DNA from: an uncultured Acidimicrobiales bacterium
GTDB taxonomy: Bacteria > Actinomycetota > Acidimicrobiia > Acidimicrobiales > SHLQ01
Reading direction: 5' to 3'
Length of the DNA: 64,000 nucleotides
NCBI GenBank assembly: GCA_938038815.1
Contig: CALHTF010000024.1
Coordinates: 20,158-84,157 of the forward strand
Positions 27,222 through 36,132 of the stretch are shown piece after piece; position 1 is the stretch's first letter; each line of letters begins with the position of its first letter. Both the position numbers and the translations under genes were made by a program. Below the pieces are notes generated by a model. It saw only the letters and a program-made list of their open reading frames with translations. It was not told where the DNA came from and did not search any database.

Positions 27222-28549
27222 GCGGACGCTCCTTCTAGAGGTCGTTCTGTTCTGGTCGAGGAGTTGGTTGCTGAGGTCGCGGGAACACCGCGACGGCGTG
27301 CGCTAAACGTGTGGCTCAGTCCGACCAACCCAAGCAGGATCGCCATGGCGATCACCTGGGCTCGGATGAGCGAGTCGATGCTTGATCGACCGATCAGCAG
27401 CAGGGCGGTCTGGAGTACGCCACCGGCGACGAGAACTAGAGCTTCCTGGATTCGTCCCATCGACAAGTGGTGGCTGACGACCAGGTTGGCCATCGCGAAA
27501 AGGGATGTGGCGAAGGCGTACCAAGCCAGCGGGTTCGATACGCCGGCATATTCGGGACCGAACACTTCGCCCAGCACGATTCCACCCAAGAGCTTGGCGC
27601 CGCCGACAAAGCAGACCCCCATCGCCGCCACGATGCCGAGGCCCGCGTAAAGCAACCCGTCGCTGTCTTCGCCTGCTTCCTCGCGTTGCGCAGCTGCTGG
27701 GAACAGCGTTGTTGCTACCGACCACGACAAGAAGAACACCGCCCGACCAACGAGGGCGATCGCGGCATACACGCCGGCGGTTGTGGGTTCGAGGAATCGT
27801 TTAGCGATCAGCACATCGCCGTTGTTGATGATGATCTGTCCGAGTAACAACACGCCGACCGGAAGTGCATAACGCAAGAGGTCCGACACCACATTCGCAT
27901 CGGGCTTTTCACCCGGCGACCGAGTCGACAGGTGCCGAACGTGAAGCCAGGTGGCGACAAACGATACGGTCAGGCCGATCGTTGCCCCGATAACCCCGAA
28001 GCCCAGAGCCACCAGAGCAACCCCGGTGATAACTCGCACGAGCATTTCGACCACAAAGGTCGCGGCGAGCGGACCAAAGGTCAATCGGCCTTGGAGCACG
28101 CCGCGGCCCACCGCCTGCACCAGGTAGAACGGCATGCCCACACCCAAGATGGCGAAGGGGGTCGCCGACTCTGTGTTAAAGAACTCAGCCCACCAGGGAG
28201 CGCCGGCCACAAGAATCAGCGCGACGACTAGCCCGACGGCCCCCGCCCGATGTTCGAGCCACCGTGCTAACGAGTCGGTCGCGGCAACGTCGCCCGATAC
28301 TTCGTTGATGCTGGCGAATCGCGCCGCGATGAGCTGCAGGCTGATAGCGATAGCGGTCACCAGCAACATGACCGTGACCATCAGATTCGCATCCGCGAAC
28401 TCGGCGGGAGTTAACCACCGGCCAAGAAAGACATTGAGGAGGTAGTTTCCAGCGTTGGCGAGGATCATGGCGACGCCGAGAATCGAGCCACCGGTCGCAA
28501 GTTGCTTTGCGTCTACGGTCTCGTTCGCTGTGGAGGCTTCGCCGGGCAT
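27218..28549 (-). CDS. polysaccharide flippase-like membrane protein (MOP superfamily)
   Basis: 443 residues with about 12 hydrophobic helices. The N-terminal 'GGSILGVAMILANAGNYLLNVFLGRWLTPAEF' region, cited here by its ends only, is the usual first two helices of Wzx-type proteins. Expected to flip a lipid-linked sugar or oligosaccharide. It lies between a GT4 and a GT2 gene with gaps of 5 and -4 bases, forming a three-gene glycan module inside the H-NOX/partner-switch operon. The C-terminal 30 residues are a hydrophilic cytoplasmic tail. Confidence 0.85.
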   Translation of the reverse strand: MPGEASTANETVDAKQLATGGSILGVAMILANAGNYLLNVFLGRWLTPAEFADANLMVTVMLLVTAIAISLQLIAARFASINEVSGDVAATDSLARWLEHRAGAVGLVVALILVAGAPWWAEFFNTESATPFAILGVGMPFYLVQAVGRGVLQGRLTFGPLAATFVVEMLVRVITGVALVALGFGVIGATIGLTVSFVATWLHVRHLSTRSPGEKPDANVVSDLLRYALPVGVLLLGQIIINNGDVLIAKRFLEPTTAGVYAAIALVGRAVFFLSWSVATTLFPAAAQREEAGEDSDGLLYAGLGIVAAMGVCFVGGAKLLGGIVLGEVFGPEYAGVSNPLAWYAFATSLFAMANLVVSHHLSMGRIQEALVLVAGGVLQTALLLIGRSSIDSLIRAQVIAMAILLGLVGLSHTFSARRRGVPATSATNSSTRTERPLEGASA

Positions 28550-28554
28550 ATCGT

Positions 28555-29775
28555 TCAGCTGTTGTTGGTGAGATCGGCGAGGTGGATCAGGTGCCAGTCG
28601 ATGACCTCGGCCATCGGAATTCCGGTGGCGGCGAGGTAGTTGCGTTGACCGTGCTCCGCATTGAGCGAGTCGTCGTCGAGGAGCTTCGTGAGCGAGTCGG
28701 CCAGCGAGGTTGCGTCGCCCGGTTCGAAGTACATCCCGATGAACCCCTCTTCCTCGATCACTTCCACGAAGTCACCGATCGCAGGAAGCACCGCACTTCG
28801 GCCATACGAGCCCGCCTGGTGAAGCACCCCTGAGCTGCCGGTTGTGGAGGTATACGGGAACGCGGTGACCGCCGATTCGGAGAACAGCTGCTCCACATCT
28901 TCCTCTTCGACGTATCCGGTGAAGGTCACGTTGGTGAGGTCGGCGCAGCCCGCGGCGACACCGGCGAGGTAGCCCGGTGAGTTCGGGCTGTCGGTCCCCG
29001 CGATAACGAGTTCTAGGTCGTCGTAGCCACGAGCGATTAGTTGGCGAAACGCGTCGACCAAAACATCGACCGTTTTGTAGGTGCCCCACTTGCCAAAGGC
29101 GAGGATCTTTCGGGTCGATCCCGTTGGGATCCCAAAGGTTGGTTCGGCGATTTCCTCGAAGCTTCCGTGCGGAGCGAGCACGACGTTCGAGGCGCCGTAG
29201 CTGTCGCGCAGATACTCGACGTAGCGGGGAATGGTCAGCGCTACGTAGTCGGCGTCGAGGATGACCTTGGTCAGGGCGCGACCAGCGAGGCTCATCAGTT
29301 TGGCGATGGCCGGGTTGTCGGCGAATCCCGCGTCTTGCATGTCGACGTTGTCGGCCAGGTTATGCAAGACCACGGCGGTCGGTGTCCCGGCGCGACGCAG
29401 CAGCGAGGGGAGGAGTAGGCCAAGTCCTCCAGGGATCTTCGAATCGCCAAAGGTGGCAAATTGGAGGTTCAGGATCACGGCGTCGACCTTGGCCGCTCGA
29501 ACCGCACGGGCAATCCGCGCCGCGTTGGTCGGGTCGTTGAACTTCCAGCAGACAACCGACTCAATCTTGCTTTGGTTCGCCGGGAGGGGTTTTGGGTGAC
29601 CGGCCTCGGTGTCGTCAGCAAAAAGCACGACCGATTCGACATCGGGGTTGGCGGCCAGATGGTTTACGAAGTGAAACCCAAACTCGTTCAGTGAGTTACG
29701 ACCCGGAGGAAAGGCGGAAACGACGCCAATTCGTTTGGGTACATCAAAGGCTGGCGTAGGACGAAGTGACTCCAT
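28555..29775 (-). CDS. GT4-type (GT-B fold) glycosyltransferase
   Basis: 406 residues. The N-terminal Rossmann half begins RIGVVSAFPPGRNSLNEFG and the C-terminal half has ILAFGKWGTYKTVDVLVDAF and the 'SGVLHQAGSYGRSAV' region, where GT4 enzymes hold the nucleotide sugar. The E-x7-E motif is present only loosely (EVIEEEGFIGMYFE). No signal peptide. It is preceded by a 67-base gap with a TTATAT -10-like sequence, so the glycan module may also have an internal promoter. Sugar specificity cannot be predicted. Confidence 0.85.
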   Translation of the reverse strand: MESLRPTPAFDVPKRIGVVSAFPPGRNSLNEFGFHFVNHLAANPDVESVVLFADDTEAGHPKPLPANQSKIESVVCWKFNDPTNAARIARAVRAAKVDAVILNLQFATFGDSKIPGGLGLLLPSLLRRAGTPTAVVLHNLADNVDMQDAGFADNPAIAKLMSLAGRALTKVILDADYVALTIPRYVEYLRDSYGASNVVLAPHGSFEEIAEPTFGIPTGSTRKILAFGKWGTYKTVDVLVDAFRQLIARGYDDLELVIAGTDSPNSPGYLAGVAAGCADLTNVTFTGYVEEEDVEQLFSESAVTAFPYTSTTGSSGVLHQAGSYGRSAVLPAIGDFVEVIEEEGFIGMYFEPGDATSLADSLTKLLDDDSLNAEHGQRNYLAATGIPMAEVIDWHLIHLADLTNNS

Positions 29776-29842
29776 GTCCTAGTTCGTCGTCATATAAGCG
29801 GCGAAACCTAAACGATTTCATGACGAACGCCCTGCGGTTGCT

Positions 29843-30736
29843 TTACGCGGCGGAGGGAAGAACCAACTTGGCCACGCAGCCGTTCGCCTCGCCGGACTCC
29901 AACGAGAGATCGCCACCGAGCGCGTGGGCGATTTTGCGGCTGAGTCCGAGCCCGAGACCAAGCCCGTCGGTTGCTCGGGCGGCGCTCATGTCGACCCCTT
30001 GATCGACGAAGACTGCGGCAACTTGCTCGGCGCTGAGCCCCGGCCCGCTGTCCTCGACTTCGACGACGAGGCCCGCGTCGTGCGGCGCCAGTCTCACTTG
30101 AAGCGAGCCGGGGTCGCTGTGGTTCAACGCATTGTCGATCAATTCCCCGACGATTTGATGCACCCGAGCTACATCGACCTCGAGCAAAGTGTCGGTGGGG
30201 AAGTACGAGGTCGTTGTAAGAAGGTGCCCGACCAGCAGTGCGGGCCGCTGCCACCGTTCGAGAATCTCGGCAAGAAGTTCGTCGGGCGAGATGCGTTCCA
30301 AACTGGCGATCAGTCCGCCGCTGTTGAGCTCCACGATGTCGAGGAGACGGGCGATCAGATTATTGAGCCGAGCCGCTGACTCGGACACGGTGACGAGGTA
30401 CCCGAGGCCCTGCTCGGTGGCGATGTGGGGTTCCAGCAACTCAAGCATTCCGAGCACGCCGTTGAGAGGCGTTCGCATCTCATGGCTCAACGTCGAAAGA
30501 AATTGATCTCGGGCGGTGGTGGCCTTCTCCAACTGTTGGAGCGTGTCCTCAAGGTCGGCGGTTCGCTCGGCCACCCGTTGGTCGAGTTCACGGTTGGCCA
30601 ACCACAAGTCGCGCATTCCCTTGTCGGCGATGTGCTCGGCCTCTTCTCGAGCCGAGCGCTCACGTTTGAGACGGCGTTCGAGGCGCGCCACTCGGGTAGC
30701 GAGTTCGGTGAGTTCCTCTGATTGGCCTTCGGTCAC
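29843..30736 (-). CDS. soluble histidine kinase adjacent to H-NOX
   Basis: 297 residues with no membrane helix and no recognisable sensor domain. The first ~75 residues form a charged coiled coil (ELATRVARLERRLKRERS and following). The HisKA box STLSHEMRTPLNG has phospho-acceptor His85. ATPase motifs: N box ELIDNALNHSD, G1 DSGPGLS, G2 GLGLGLSRKIAHALGG. It starts 12 bases after the H-NOX stop, the same arrangement as the HnoX-HnoK pairs of proteobacteria, in which NO-bound H-NOX inhibits the kinase. That regulation is inferred here. Confidence 0.9.
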   Translation of the reverse strand: MTEGQSEELTELATRVARLERRLKRERSAREEAEHIADKGMRDLWLANRELDQRVAERTADLEDTLQQLEKATTARDQFLSTLSHEMRTPLNGVLGMLELLEPHIATEQGLGYLVTVSESAARLNNLIARLLDIVELNSGGLIASLERISPDELLAEILERWQRPALLVGHLLTTTSYFPTDTLLEVDVARVHQIVGELIDNALNHSDPGSLQVRLAPHDAGLVVEVEDSGPGLSAEQVAAVFVDQGVDMSAARATDGLGLGLGLSRKIAHALGGDLSLESGEANGCVAKLVLPSAA

Positions 30737-30748
30737 GTTTGCCTTGGG

Positions 30749-31300
30749 TTATGCGGCTTTTTCCGCAGACGCAACGATGGCGACATCGAACACGGTGACG
30801 GCTTCGCCAGCGCCCGAGACAACATCTATCGCCACGGTTTCGCCGTACTGTGCCGCTGCACCATGAATAAGACCTTCGGCCAGGACACCCAGCTTGCGGG
30901 CCGAGCGATACGTCACCCGCAGGGCACCATCGGGTAGGTCCTCAAAGGAGAACTCCGGGGGAGCGGCGTCTGGATGTAACTTCAGGACCTCGGGGTGAAT
31001 GATGTCGTTTACCCGTCGAAGAAACTCATGAGTGTTCGCCGCGCCCTCGCAAAGGTCGGGCAGTCGTTTCGCCAGGTGAGGAAACGCATGCTCGCCGAGG
31101 ATCCGCACCAGTTCGTTCGCCTCGATTCCGGTGAGTTCGTGGGCTGCTCCAACCAGCTTGAAGAGCTCTTCGTCGTCGTAGGTGCCGAGCGAGGTGTAGT
31201 CGCCCGAGAGTTCGGCCTTGTCGAGAAGGTCGTCCCACGTATCTGCGGAGTAGAGGTCGGTTACCGCCTCTTCGACTGCGTTAAAAATTACGCCTTTCAT
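30749..31300 (-). CDS. H-NOX (haem nitric oxide/oxygen binding) sensor protein
   Basis: 183 residues, the normal length of a stand-alone bacterial H-NOX. It opens with MKGVIFNAVEE, the family signature. Residues fall at the canonical numbers: proximal haem ligand His102 (IIHPEV), Pro115, and the propionate-binding Y-x-S-x-R motif as Tyr131-Ser133-Arg135. Residue 140, a tyrosine in oxygen-binding family members, is leucine, which predicts a sensor that binds NO (and CO) but not stable O2. Cytoplasmic. It lies between a hybrid kinase and a sensor-less kinase, its likely partners. H-NOX genes are, to my knowledge, unusual in actinobacteria. Confidence 0.96.
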   Translation of the reverse strand: MKGVIFNAVEEAVTDLYSADTWDDLLDKAELSGDYTSLGTYDDEELFKLVGAAHELTGIEANELVRILGEHAFPHLAKRLPDLCEGAANTHEFLRRVNDIIHPEVLKLHPDAAPPEFSFEDLPDGALRVTYRSARKLGVLAEGLIHGAAAQYGETVAIDVVSGAGEAVTVFDVAIVASAEKAA

Positions 31301-31338
31301 GTCCTTTGTGCTCCTAGGTGAATGGTCGCGCGGCCTGA

Positions 31339-32862
31339 TCAGGCAGCTTGGTTGAGGGTTTGATGAAGGTCTTCGAGTTCGGCTTTGGCGTCCGCAGCGT
31401 GCTGACGGAACGCCGGAGCGAGTTCATGCGCGGCGGCGTGGTTATCTCGAGCCGCCGCTTCCATGGCAGCGCAGGTCTTCGCAAGTTCGTTCGCTCCGAG
31501 CATTGCTGCGGTGGACTTAACCGTGTGGGCTGAACGTTGGGCCGCCTCGTAGTCGCCCGTGGCGAGCGAGGAGCCGAGCGCTTGCTCCCACTTCGGAAGT
31601 TCGCGGAGAAAGGTCTCCACGACCTGGGCAACAATGGCCCGGTCGCCAAGGTCGGTAACGAGATTTTCGATGGTCGTACGTTCGACCGCAGTCCCGGCTT
31701 TGGTTGGCGTGGGCTCGATTCCGTCCGTGCCGATCCACTGCTGCAGTGTTGAGGCCAGCGCTTCAAGCGAAACGGGCTTGGCGAGGTAGTCGTTCATGCC
31801 AGCGGCGAGGCACTGTTCTCGGTCGCCTGACATGGCGCTGGCCGTCACGGCGATAACGGGCACATCGCAGTTGGCGTGGGAGGCGCCGCGTAGTCGCCGG
31901 GTTGTTTCGAGGCCGTCCATATCCGGCATGTGCCAGTCCATGAGCACCACTTGCACGGTGGTGGTTTCTGCCAAGACCCTCAGGGCATCGGCACCGCTTC
32001 CGACCACGACAGGCCGATATCCCAAGCGCTCAAGCTGGGCTGTGGCGAGTGCCTGATTCACCTCGCTATCGTCGACCACCAAAATTTCGATTCCTGTGCT
32101 CTGGTTGGCGGTGGCGACGACCGTTTCTCGATCGATGGCTCGGCGAGCTTTACCGAATCCAAGGTCGCACCAAAACGTTGAGCCTTCTGGTGATGTCTCA
32201 ACCGACAGCGTTCCGCCCATCGCTTCCACGAGCTGACGCGAGATGGCTAGTCCGAGACCTGTGCCCTTCCGGGCATCGTCGGCGCGTGCTTGTTCGAATG
32301 GCTGAAAAAGGGTTTCGAGGGCTTCGTCGGGGATCCCAGGGCCGGTATCGGTAACTTGAAAGCGGATCTGCTCGTCGGGTCCGACCAGCGCGGCGCGGAG
32401 CGAGACCTCACCGGTGTGGGTGTACTTGATGGCGTTCGACAGCAGGTTCGTAAGTACCTGACGCAGACGAAATTCGTCGCCCAGTACTACCCGGGGAATC
32501 GACGGGTCGATGTCGGTGCGGAAGGCGAGCCCCTTCGTGTTGGCTGATTCGAGCACTCCAAGTGCTGCTTGGTCGGCGATGGCGGCCGGCGAAAAGGCCG
32601 ACGTTTGGATCGTGAGCTTGCCAGCCGAGATCTTGGAGTAGTCGAGCAGGTCGTCGAGGATGCGTCGAAGAACATCCCCCTCCCGACTGATCGACTCCAC
32701 ATAGCGGCGTAGTTCAGGCGGCAGACTGGGCGATTCCAGAACCAGTTCGGTGAGCCCAAGAATGGCGTGCAACGGGGTGCGCATCTCGTGGCCGACCGAC
32801 GCAACAAATTGAGAACCGGTGGCCGCTACCGGGTCTTCTGCGCTGGTCGAATCTTCGTACAC
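31339..32862 (-). CDS. soluble hybrid histidine kinase: HisKA-HATPase-REC-HPt
   Basis: 507 residues from GTG 32862 with GGAGG just upstream. There is no N-terminal sensor: the HisKA box FVASVGHEMRTPL with His25 begins almost at once. HATPase motifs: N box NLLSNAIKYTH, G1 DTGPGIPD, G2 GTGLGLAISRQL. The receiver domain has Asp309 in LMDWHMPDMDG. A C-terminal HPt domain has His446 in RSAHTVKSTAAML. The phosphorelay His-Asp-His is therefore complete in one chain and needs only a final receiver, which the same operon supplies at 23676-24083. First gene of the H-NOX series and divergent from the envelope operon at 32965. Confidence 0.93.
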   Translation of the reverse strand: MYEDSTSAEDPVAATGSQFVASVGHEMRTPLHAILGLTELVLESPSLPPELRRYVESISREGDVLRRILDDLLDYSKISAGKLTIQTSAFSPAAIADQAALGVLESANTKGLAFRTDIDPSIPRVVLGDEFRLRQVLTNLLSNAIKYTHTGEVSLRAALVGPDEQIRFQVTDTGPGIPDEALETLFQPFEQARADDARKGTGLGLAISRQLVEAMGGTLSVETSPEGSTFWCDLGFGKARRAIDRETVVATANQSTGIEILVVDDSEVNQALATAQLERLGYRPVVVGSGADALRVLAETTTVQVVLMDWHMPDMDGLETTRRLRGASHANCDVPVIAVTASAMSGDREQCLAAGMNDYLAKPVSLEALASTLQQWIGTDGIEPTPTKAGTAVERTTIENLVTDLGDRAIVAQVVETFLRELPKWEQALGSSLATGDYEAAQRSAHTVKSTAAMLGANELAKTCAAMEAAARDNHAAAHELAPAFRQHAADAKAELEDLHQTLNQAA

Positions 32863-32964
32863 AGACCTCCAATCGGCATAGTGGTTCCGATCTGAAGCCG
32901 AATTTTCAACCAGGTGTTATGTGATGGGTGCTTGACCGCCCCGCGGATATGCCGATTGGACGAG

Positions 32965-35900
32965 GTGTTACTTCGCGCGCCATTTGTTGCGCATACAACC
33001 CCCGCGACTATCCAGCCGCGCATCGATGTACCCACCCGGGTCCGTTGGGCACTGGTACTGGTCGTGCTCTTCCATGGCGCGTTGCTCATCAGTGGAACGT
33101 TTCGGGGCACCTACGACGCGTATGTGCACATGTTTCTCGGAGACCACTACGCCCGAGACTGGTTCAGCACCTGGGACACCCGCTGGTACACCGGATTCAC
33201 AACGGTCTCGTATCCGCCCGGAACTCACATGGCAATGGCCGCTATCTCCAAGCTCACCGGGAGCCTTGAAGCTGCGTTTGTAATCGTTCAGGTTTTGGTC
33301 CTCGCCTTGTTGACGATCGGTGTCTATCGATTCAGCCGTCTTTGGGTCAACGAAGAGGCGGCGGCGAACGCATCGCTGCTGGTGGTGTGCTCGTCGGCCA
33401 TCGCCGAGACGGTTCATCTCTACGGACAACTTCCGACCACCTTTGCGCTGGCGTTCTTGCTAAACGCCCTTCCGTTTATCAAGCGCTGGGTATTCGAAGG
33501 CCGTTGGCGGGACTTGCTGATCGGTACCACGGTTCTCTCGGCATGTACCGCTGGCCACCACGTCACCACATTGTTCGGGTCGGTCTTCTTCCTCGGGCCG
33601 GTCCTCGTCGCCGGGTTACTGGCTCAGTCGCGTACACCCGCCGACGGTGAATCGGCTTTGCGCGACGAACGTTTCGTCACCCTTGCCCGGCGCCGGTTGC
33701 GTCGAATCCGGCCCGCCGTGCTGCGAGGTGCGGTCCTGGGGCCGTGCATCGTCGCCGCGTTGGTCATCGTTGTGCTGCCATATTGGTTGTGGTCGGGAAG
33801 TGACCCGATCAACCAGATCGCTATCCCTCACGGCAGTCGGGCGAACTTCCTCACCGATCTCAATATCGGGCTTATCTTTTTCTTTGTTCCCTGGGGCCTC
33901 ATGTTGTTGGTGCTGCCGTACGCCTTGGTGCGGGCCACCGTGGACCGGATGTGGCCACTCGCGGCATCGATCCTGCTGCTGTTCGTCCTCGGCACCGGCG
34001 GTACAACGCCGATACCCAAATTGTTGCTCGGGCCGGCGTTCGATATCTTGACGCTTGATCGCTTCACGTTTTGGGCGGCGATCATGATTTTGCCCCTGGC
34101 AGGACTGTTGGTTTCGAGCCTCGAGCACGGCACCGCGGCTGCGTGGCTGCGTAACACCGGCGGTACCGGGTTCCTGAGGTTCACCCAGGCCGGGCTGGTT
34201 GTCGCTCTTCTCGCGACCACCGTGTTCTCGGCGACGCTCAGCCAATACCGGCCATTCCAACCCGACCCGATCGATCCAGATCCGATCGTGGCGTTTCTTG
34301 AGAAGGATCAGCACGAGCGGTGGCGCTATCTGACACTGGGATTCGGCGATCAGATGGCGTGGTTATCAGCCCAGACCACCGCCACCCAGGTCGATGGCAA
34401 CTACCACTCCGTGCGGCGACTCCCCGAGCTGACCTCGACGTCGGTTGAACGACTTGAGGGCGCAAAGTACCGGGGCGTCTCCGGCCTGGGCTCGTTGCAA
34501 CAGTTCCTGGAAGTGCCCGAGAAGTACCACTTGAAGTTTGTGTTCTCGAACGACCAGTTCTATGACCCGCTTTTGGTATCGCTCGGGTGGGCGAACCTCG
34601 GGCCGCTCGAGAACGGCGTGGTGGTTTGGGAGCGGGCCGATATCGAACCCCTTCCCGCTGAACTGCCGGTGCGTGAGGTACCTGGTTGGCAACGGTTGCT
34701 CTGGGGATTCGTTCCTCCAGCGGCGATCATGCTGGCGCTGGCGATGTTGCTCTGGGTCGCTGTCCACCCAGAACCGGTGTCCGCGTCGGTGGTGGTCGAT
34801 CTCCAACAGATGCCGACGAGGTCGCCTTCTTCATGGGGCACCAAGGTGTTGGCTCGCACCCGGGCTCGACTTGCTCGGCCCGTCGGGCGACGTTGGCGAG
34901 TCCTTCGTCTCGGATTACTCGCGCTATTTGCGCTCGCACTTGCGGTCAGGCTCGCCACCGCCTCGGCGGAGACCACATCGAGTACCGACGTCGTCGAGGC
35001 GTACTTTGACGATCTCGACTTCCGCCGGTTTGAAGCTGCCTATGCACGGCTCGACCCACTCACCCGCCCCGACTACGAACTGTGGCGGCTCCAGCTTTCG
35101 GTGTCTGGTGGGTTGGTTTCGAGCTATGCGAAACTCGACTCGATGACCACCTCGGTGGTGTCCGATGAGGCTGATCGGGCAGTGGTAGTGGCGAACCTGC
35201 AGTACCTCACCTCCTTGAAGTGGCACATCGTCGACGAAGAAGTCGACGTCGTGCGCCGCGGAGGTCGTTGGTTCGTTGTTGCTGACGAACCGGATCTTGT
35301 TGTGCCGCCCGACCAGTTGGTCCGTCGCCCCGAGGTTGACTACCTCATCCAAGGTCGCCGACGCGTCACCTCGGCAACGAGTGACTTGATCGATATTCAG
35401 GACCGGCCGGAGTTGCGGATCCGTCAGGCTCGCCTTACCGAACACGACGGCTTGCCGGTGGTGGTCGGCGAGGTTGAAAACCTCGACATCGACCCGGCGG
35501 ACCTGACACTAACCGCCGTGTTGTTCTCCACCGAGGGCGAAGTGCTGGGCCGGTACAACGCGACCGACCACATGATGAGAACCTTATTGCCTCGCGAGTC
35601 GACACCCTTTCGAATCGACTTTCAGCGGGTCGCCGCCGGCCCGAACGTCGACTTTGATCCGCAAGCATTCAGCCCAATCGAGTTCGACGACCGAATCGGA
35701 TCGGTCGAGGTGTATGCAAAGGCGGTAGTGACCCAAACCGGGCTGTTCCGCGGTCTGCAACTGGGTAGGGCGGACATCGTCTCGTCGCCCGATGGGCTCG
35801 AACTCGATGTCGAGATCCGAAACGATGGGGTTGTCGAAGCGACGGTTCCGATCGTGCTCGTGAGCTACCTAGACGACGGCGGCGAAGTGGCTTGGGTCGA

Positions 35901-36132
35901 ACGCCACTATCTCGATGACGCGCTTCGGCCACAGCGTTCGGTCACCACATCGTTGCGCTTGTCCGAGAACCTTGATGTCGAACCCAGCGCTATCGATGTG
36001 TCGACCTACCACAACGGCATCGTTCCGCCGGGTGGTCTCCTCGATCCGCTCCGTACCCAGATCGATTTGCCCGACGGCCATCGCTTCTCGGCGCTGCGAA
36101 TCGACCTCGTGGCCATGGTGCCGGCATCGTGA
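32965..36132 (+). CDS. large GT-C-like/PTPS-related membrane protein with NTF2-like and FxLYD-like C-terminal domains
   Basis: About 1055 residues. I chose GTG 32965 (GTG 32914 is also open in frame) because it leaves room for a divergent promoter. After the first helix comes a loop GTYDAYVHMFLGDHYARDWF, then TVSYPPGTHM. This resembles the catalytic first loop of GT-C glycosyltransferases and 6-pyruvoyl-tetrahydropterin-synthase-related membrane proteins. About ten more helices follow, the last near LGLLALFALALAV. The C-terminal ~370 residues are probably external: an NTF2-like domain (VEAYFDDLDFRRFEAAY) and an FxLYD-like domain (VVVGEVENLD). It probably acts on an envelope glycan. Coupled to the next gene by GTGA. 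Confidence 0.75.
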   Translation: MLLRAPFVAHTTPATIQPRIDVPTRVRWALVLVVLFHGALLISGTFRGTYDAYVHMFLGDHYARDWFSTWDTRWYTGFTTVSYPPGTHMAMAAISKLTGSLEAAFVIVQVLVLALLTIGVYRFSRLWVNEEAAANASLLVVCSSAIAETVHLYGQLPTTFALAFLLNALPFIKRWVFEGRWRDLLIGTTVLSACTAGHHVTTLFGSVFFLGPVLVAGLLAQSRTPADGESALRDERFVTLARRRLRRIRPAVLRGAVLGPCIVAALVIVVLPYWLWSGSDPINQIAIPHGSRANFLTDLNIGLIFFFVPWGLMLLVLPYALVRATVDRMWPLAASILLLFVLGTGGTTPIPKLLLGPAFDILTLDRFTFWAAIMILPLAGLLVSSLEHGTAAAWLRNTGGTGFLRFTQAGLVVALLATTVFSATLSQYRPFQPDPIDPDPIVAFLEKDQHERWRYLTLGFGDQMAWLSAQTTATQVDGNYHSVRRLPELTSTSVERLEGAKYRGVSGLGSLQQFLEVPEKYHLKFVFSNDQFYDPLLVSLGWANLGPLENGVVVWERADIEPLPAELPVREVPGWQRLLWGFVPPAAIMLALAMLLWVAVHPEPVSASVVVDLQQMPTRSPSSWGTKVLARTRARLARPVGRRWRVLRLGLLALFALALAVRLATASAETTSSTDVVEAYFDDLDFRRFEAAYARLDPLTRPDYELWRLQLSVSGGLVSSYAKLDSMTTSVVSDEADRAVVVANLQYLTSLKWHIVDEEVDVVRRGGRWFVVADEPDLVVPPDQLVRRPEVDYLIQGRRRVTSATSDLIDIQDRPELRIRQARLTEHDGLPVVVGEVENLDIDPADLTLTAVLFSTEGEVLGRYNATDHMMRTLLPRESTPFRIDFQRVAAGPNVDFDPQAFSPIEFDDRIGSVEVYAKAVVTQTGLFRGLQLGRADIVSSPDGLELDVEIRNDGVVEATVPIVLVSYLDDGGEVAWVERHYLDDALRPQRSVTTSLRLSENLDVEPSAIDVSTYHNGIVPPGGLLDPLRTQIDLPDGHRFSALRIDLVAMVPAS

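Noticed and set aside
32914..32964. N-terminal extension of the GT-C-like protein from GTG 32914
   Set aside because: No ribosome site, and it would leave almost no room for the divergent promoters.
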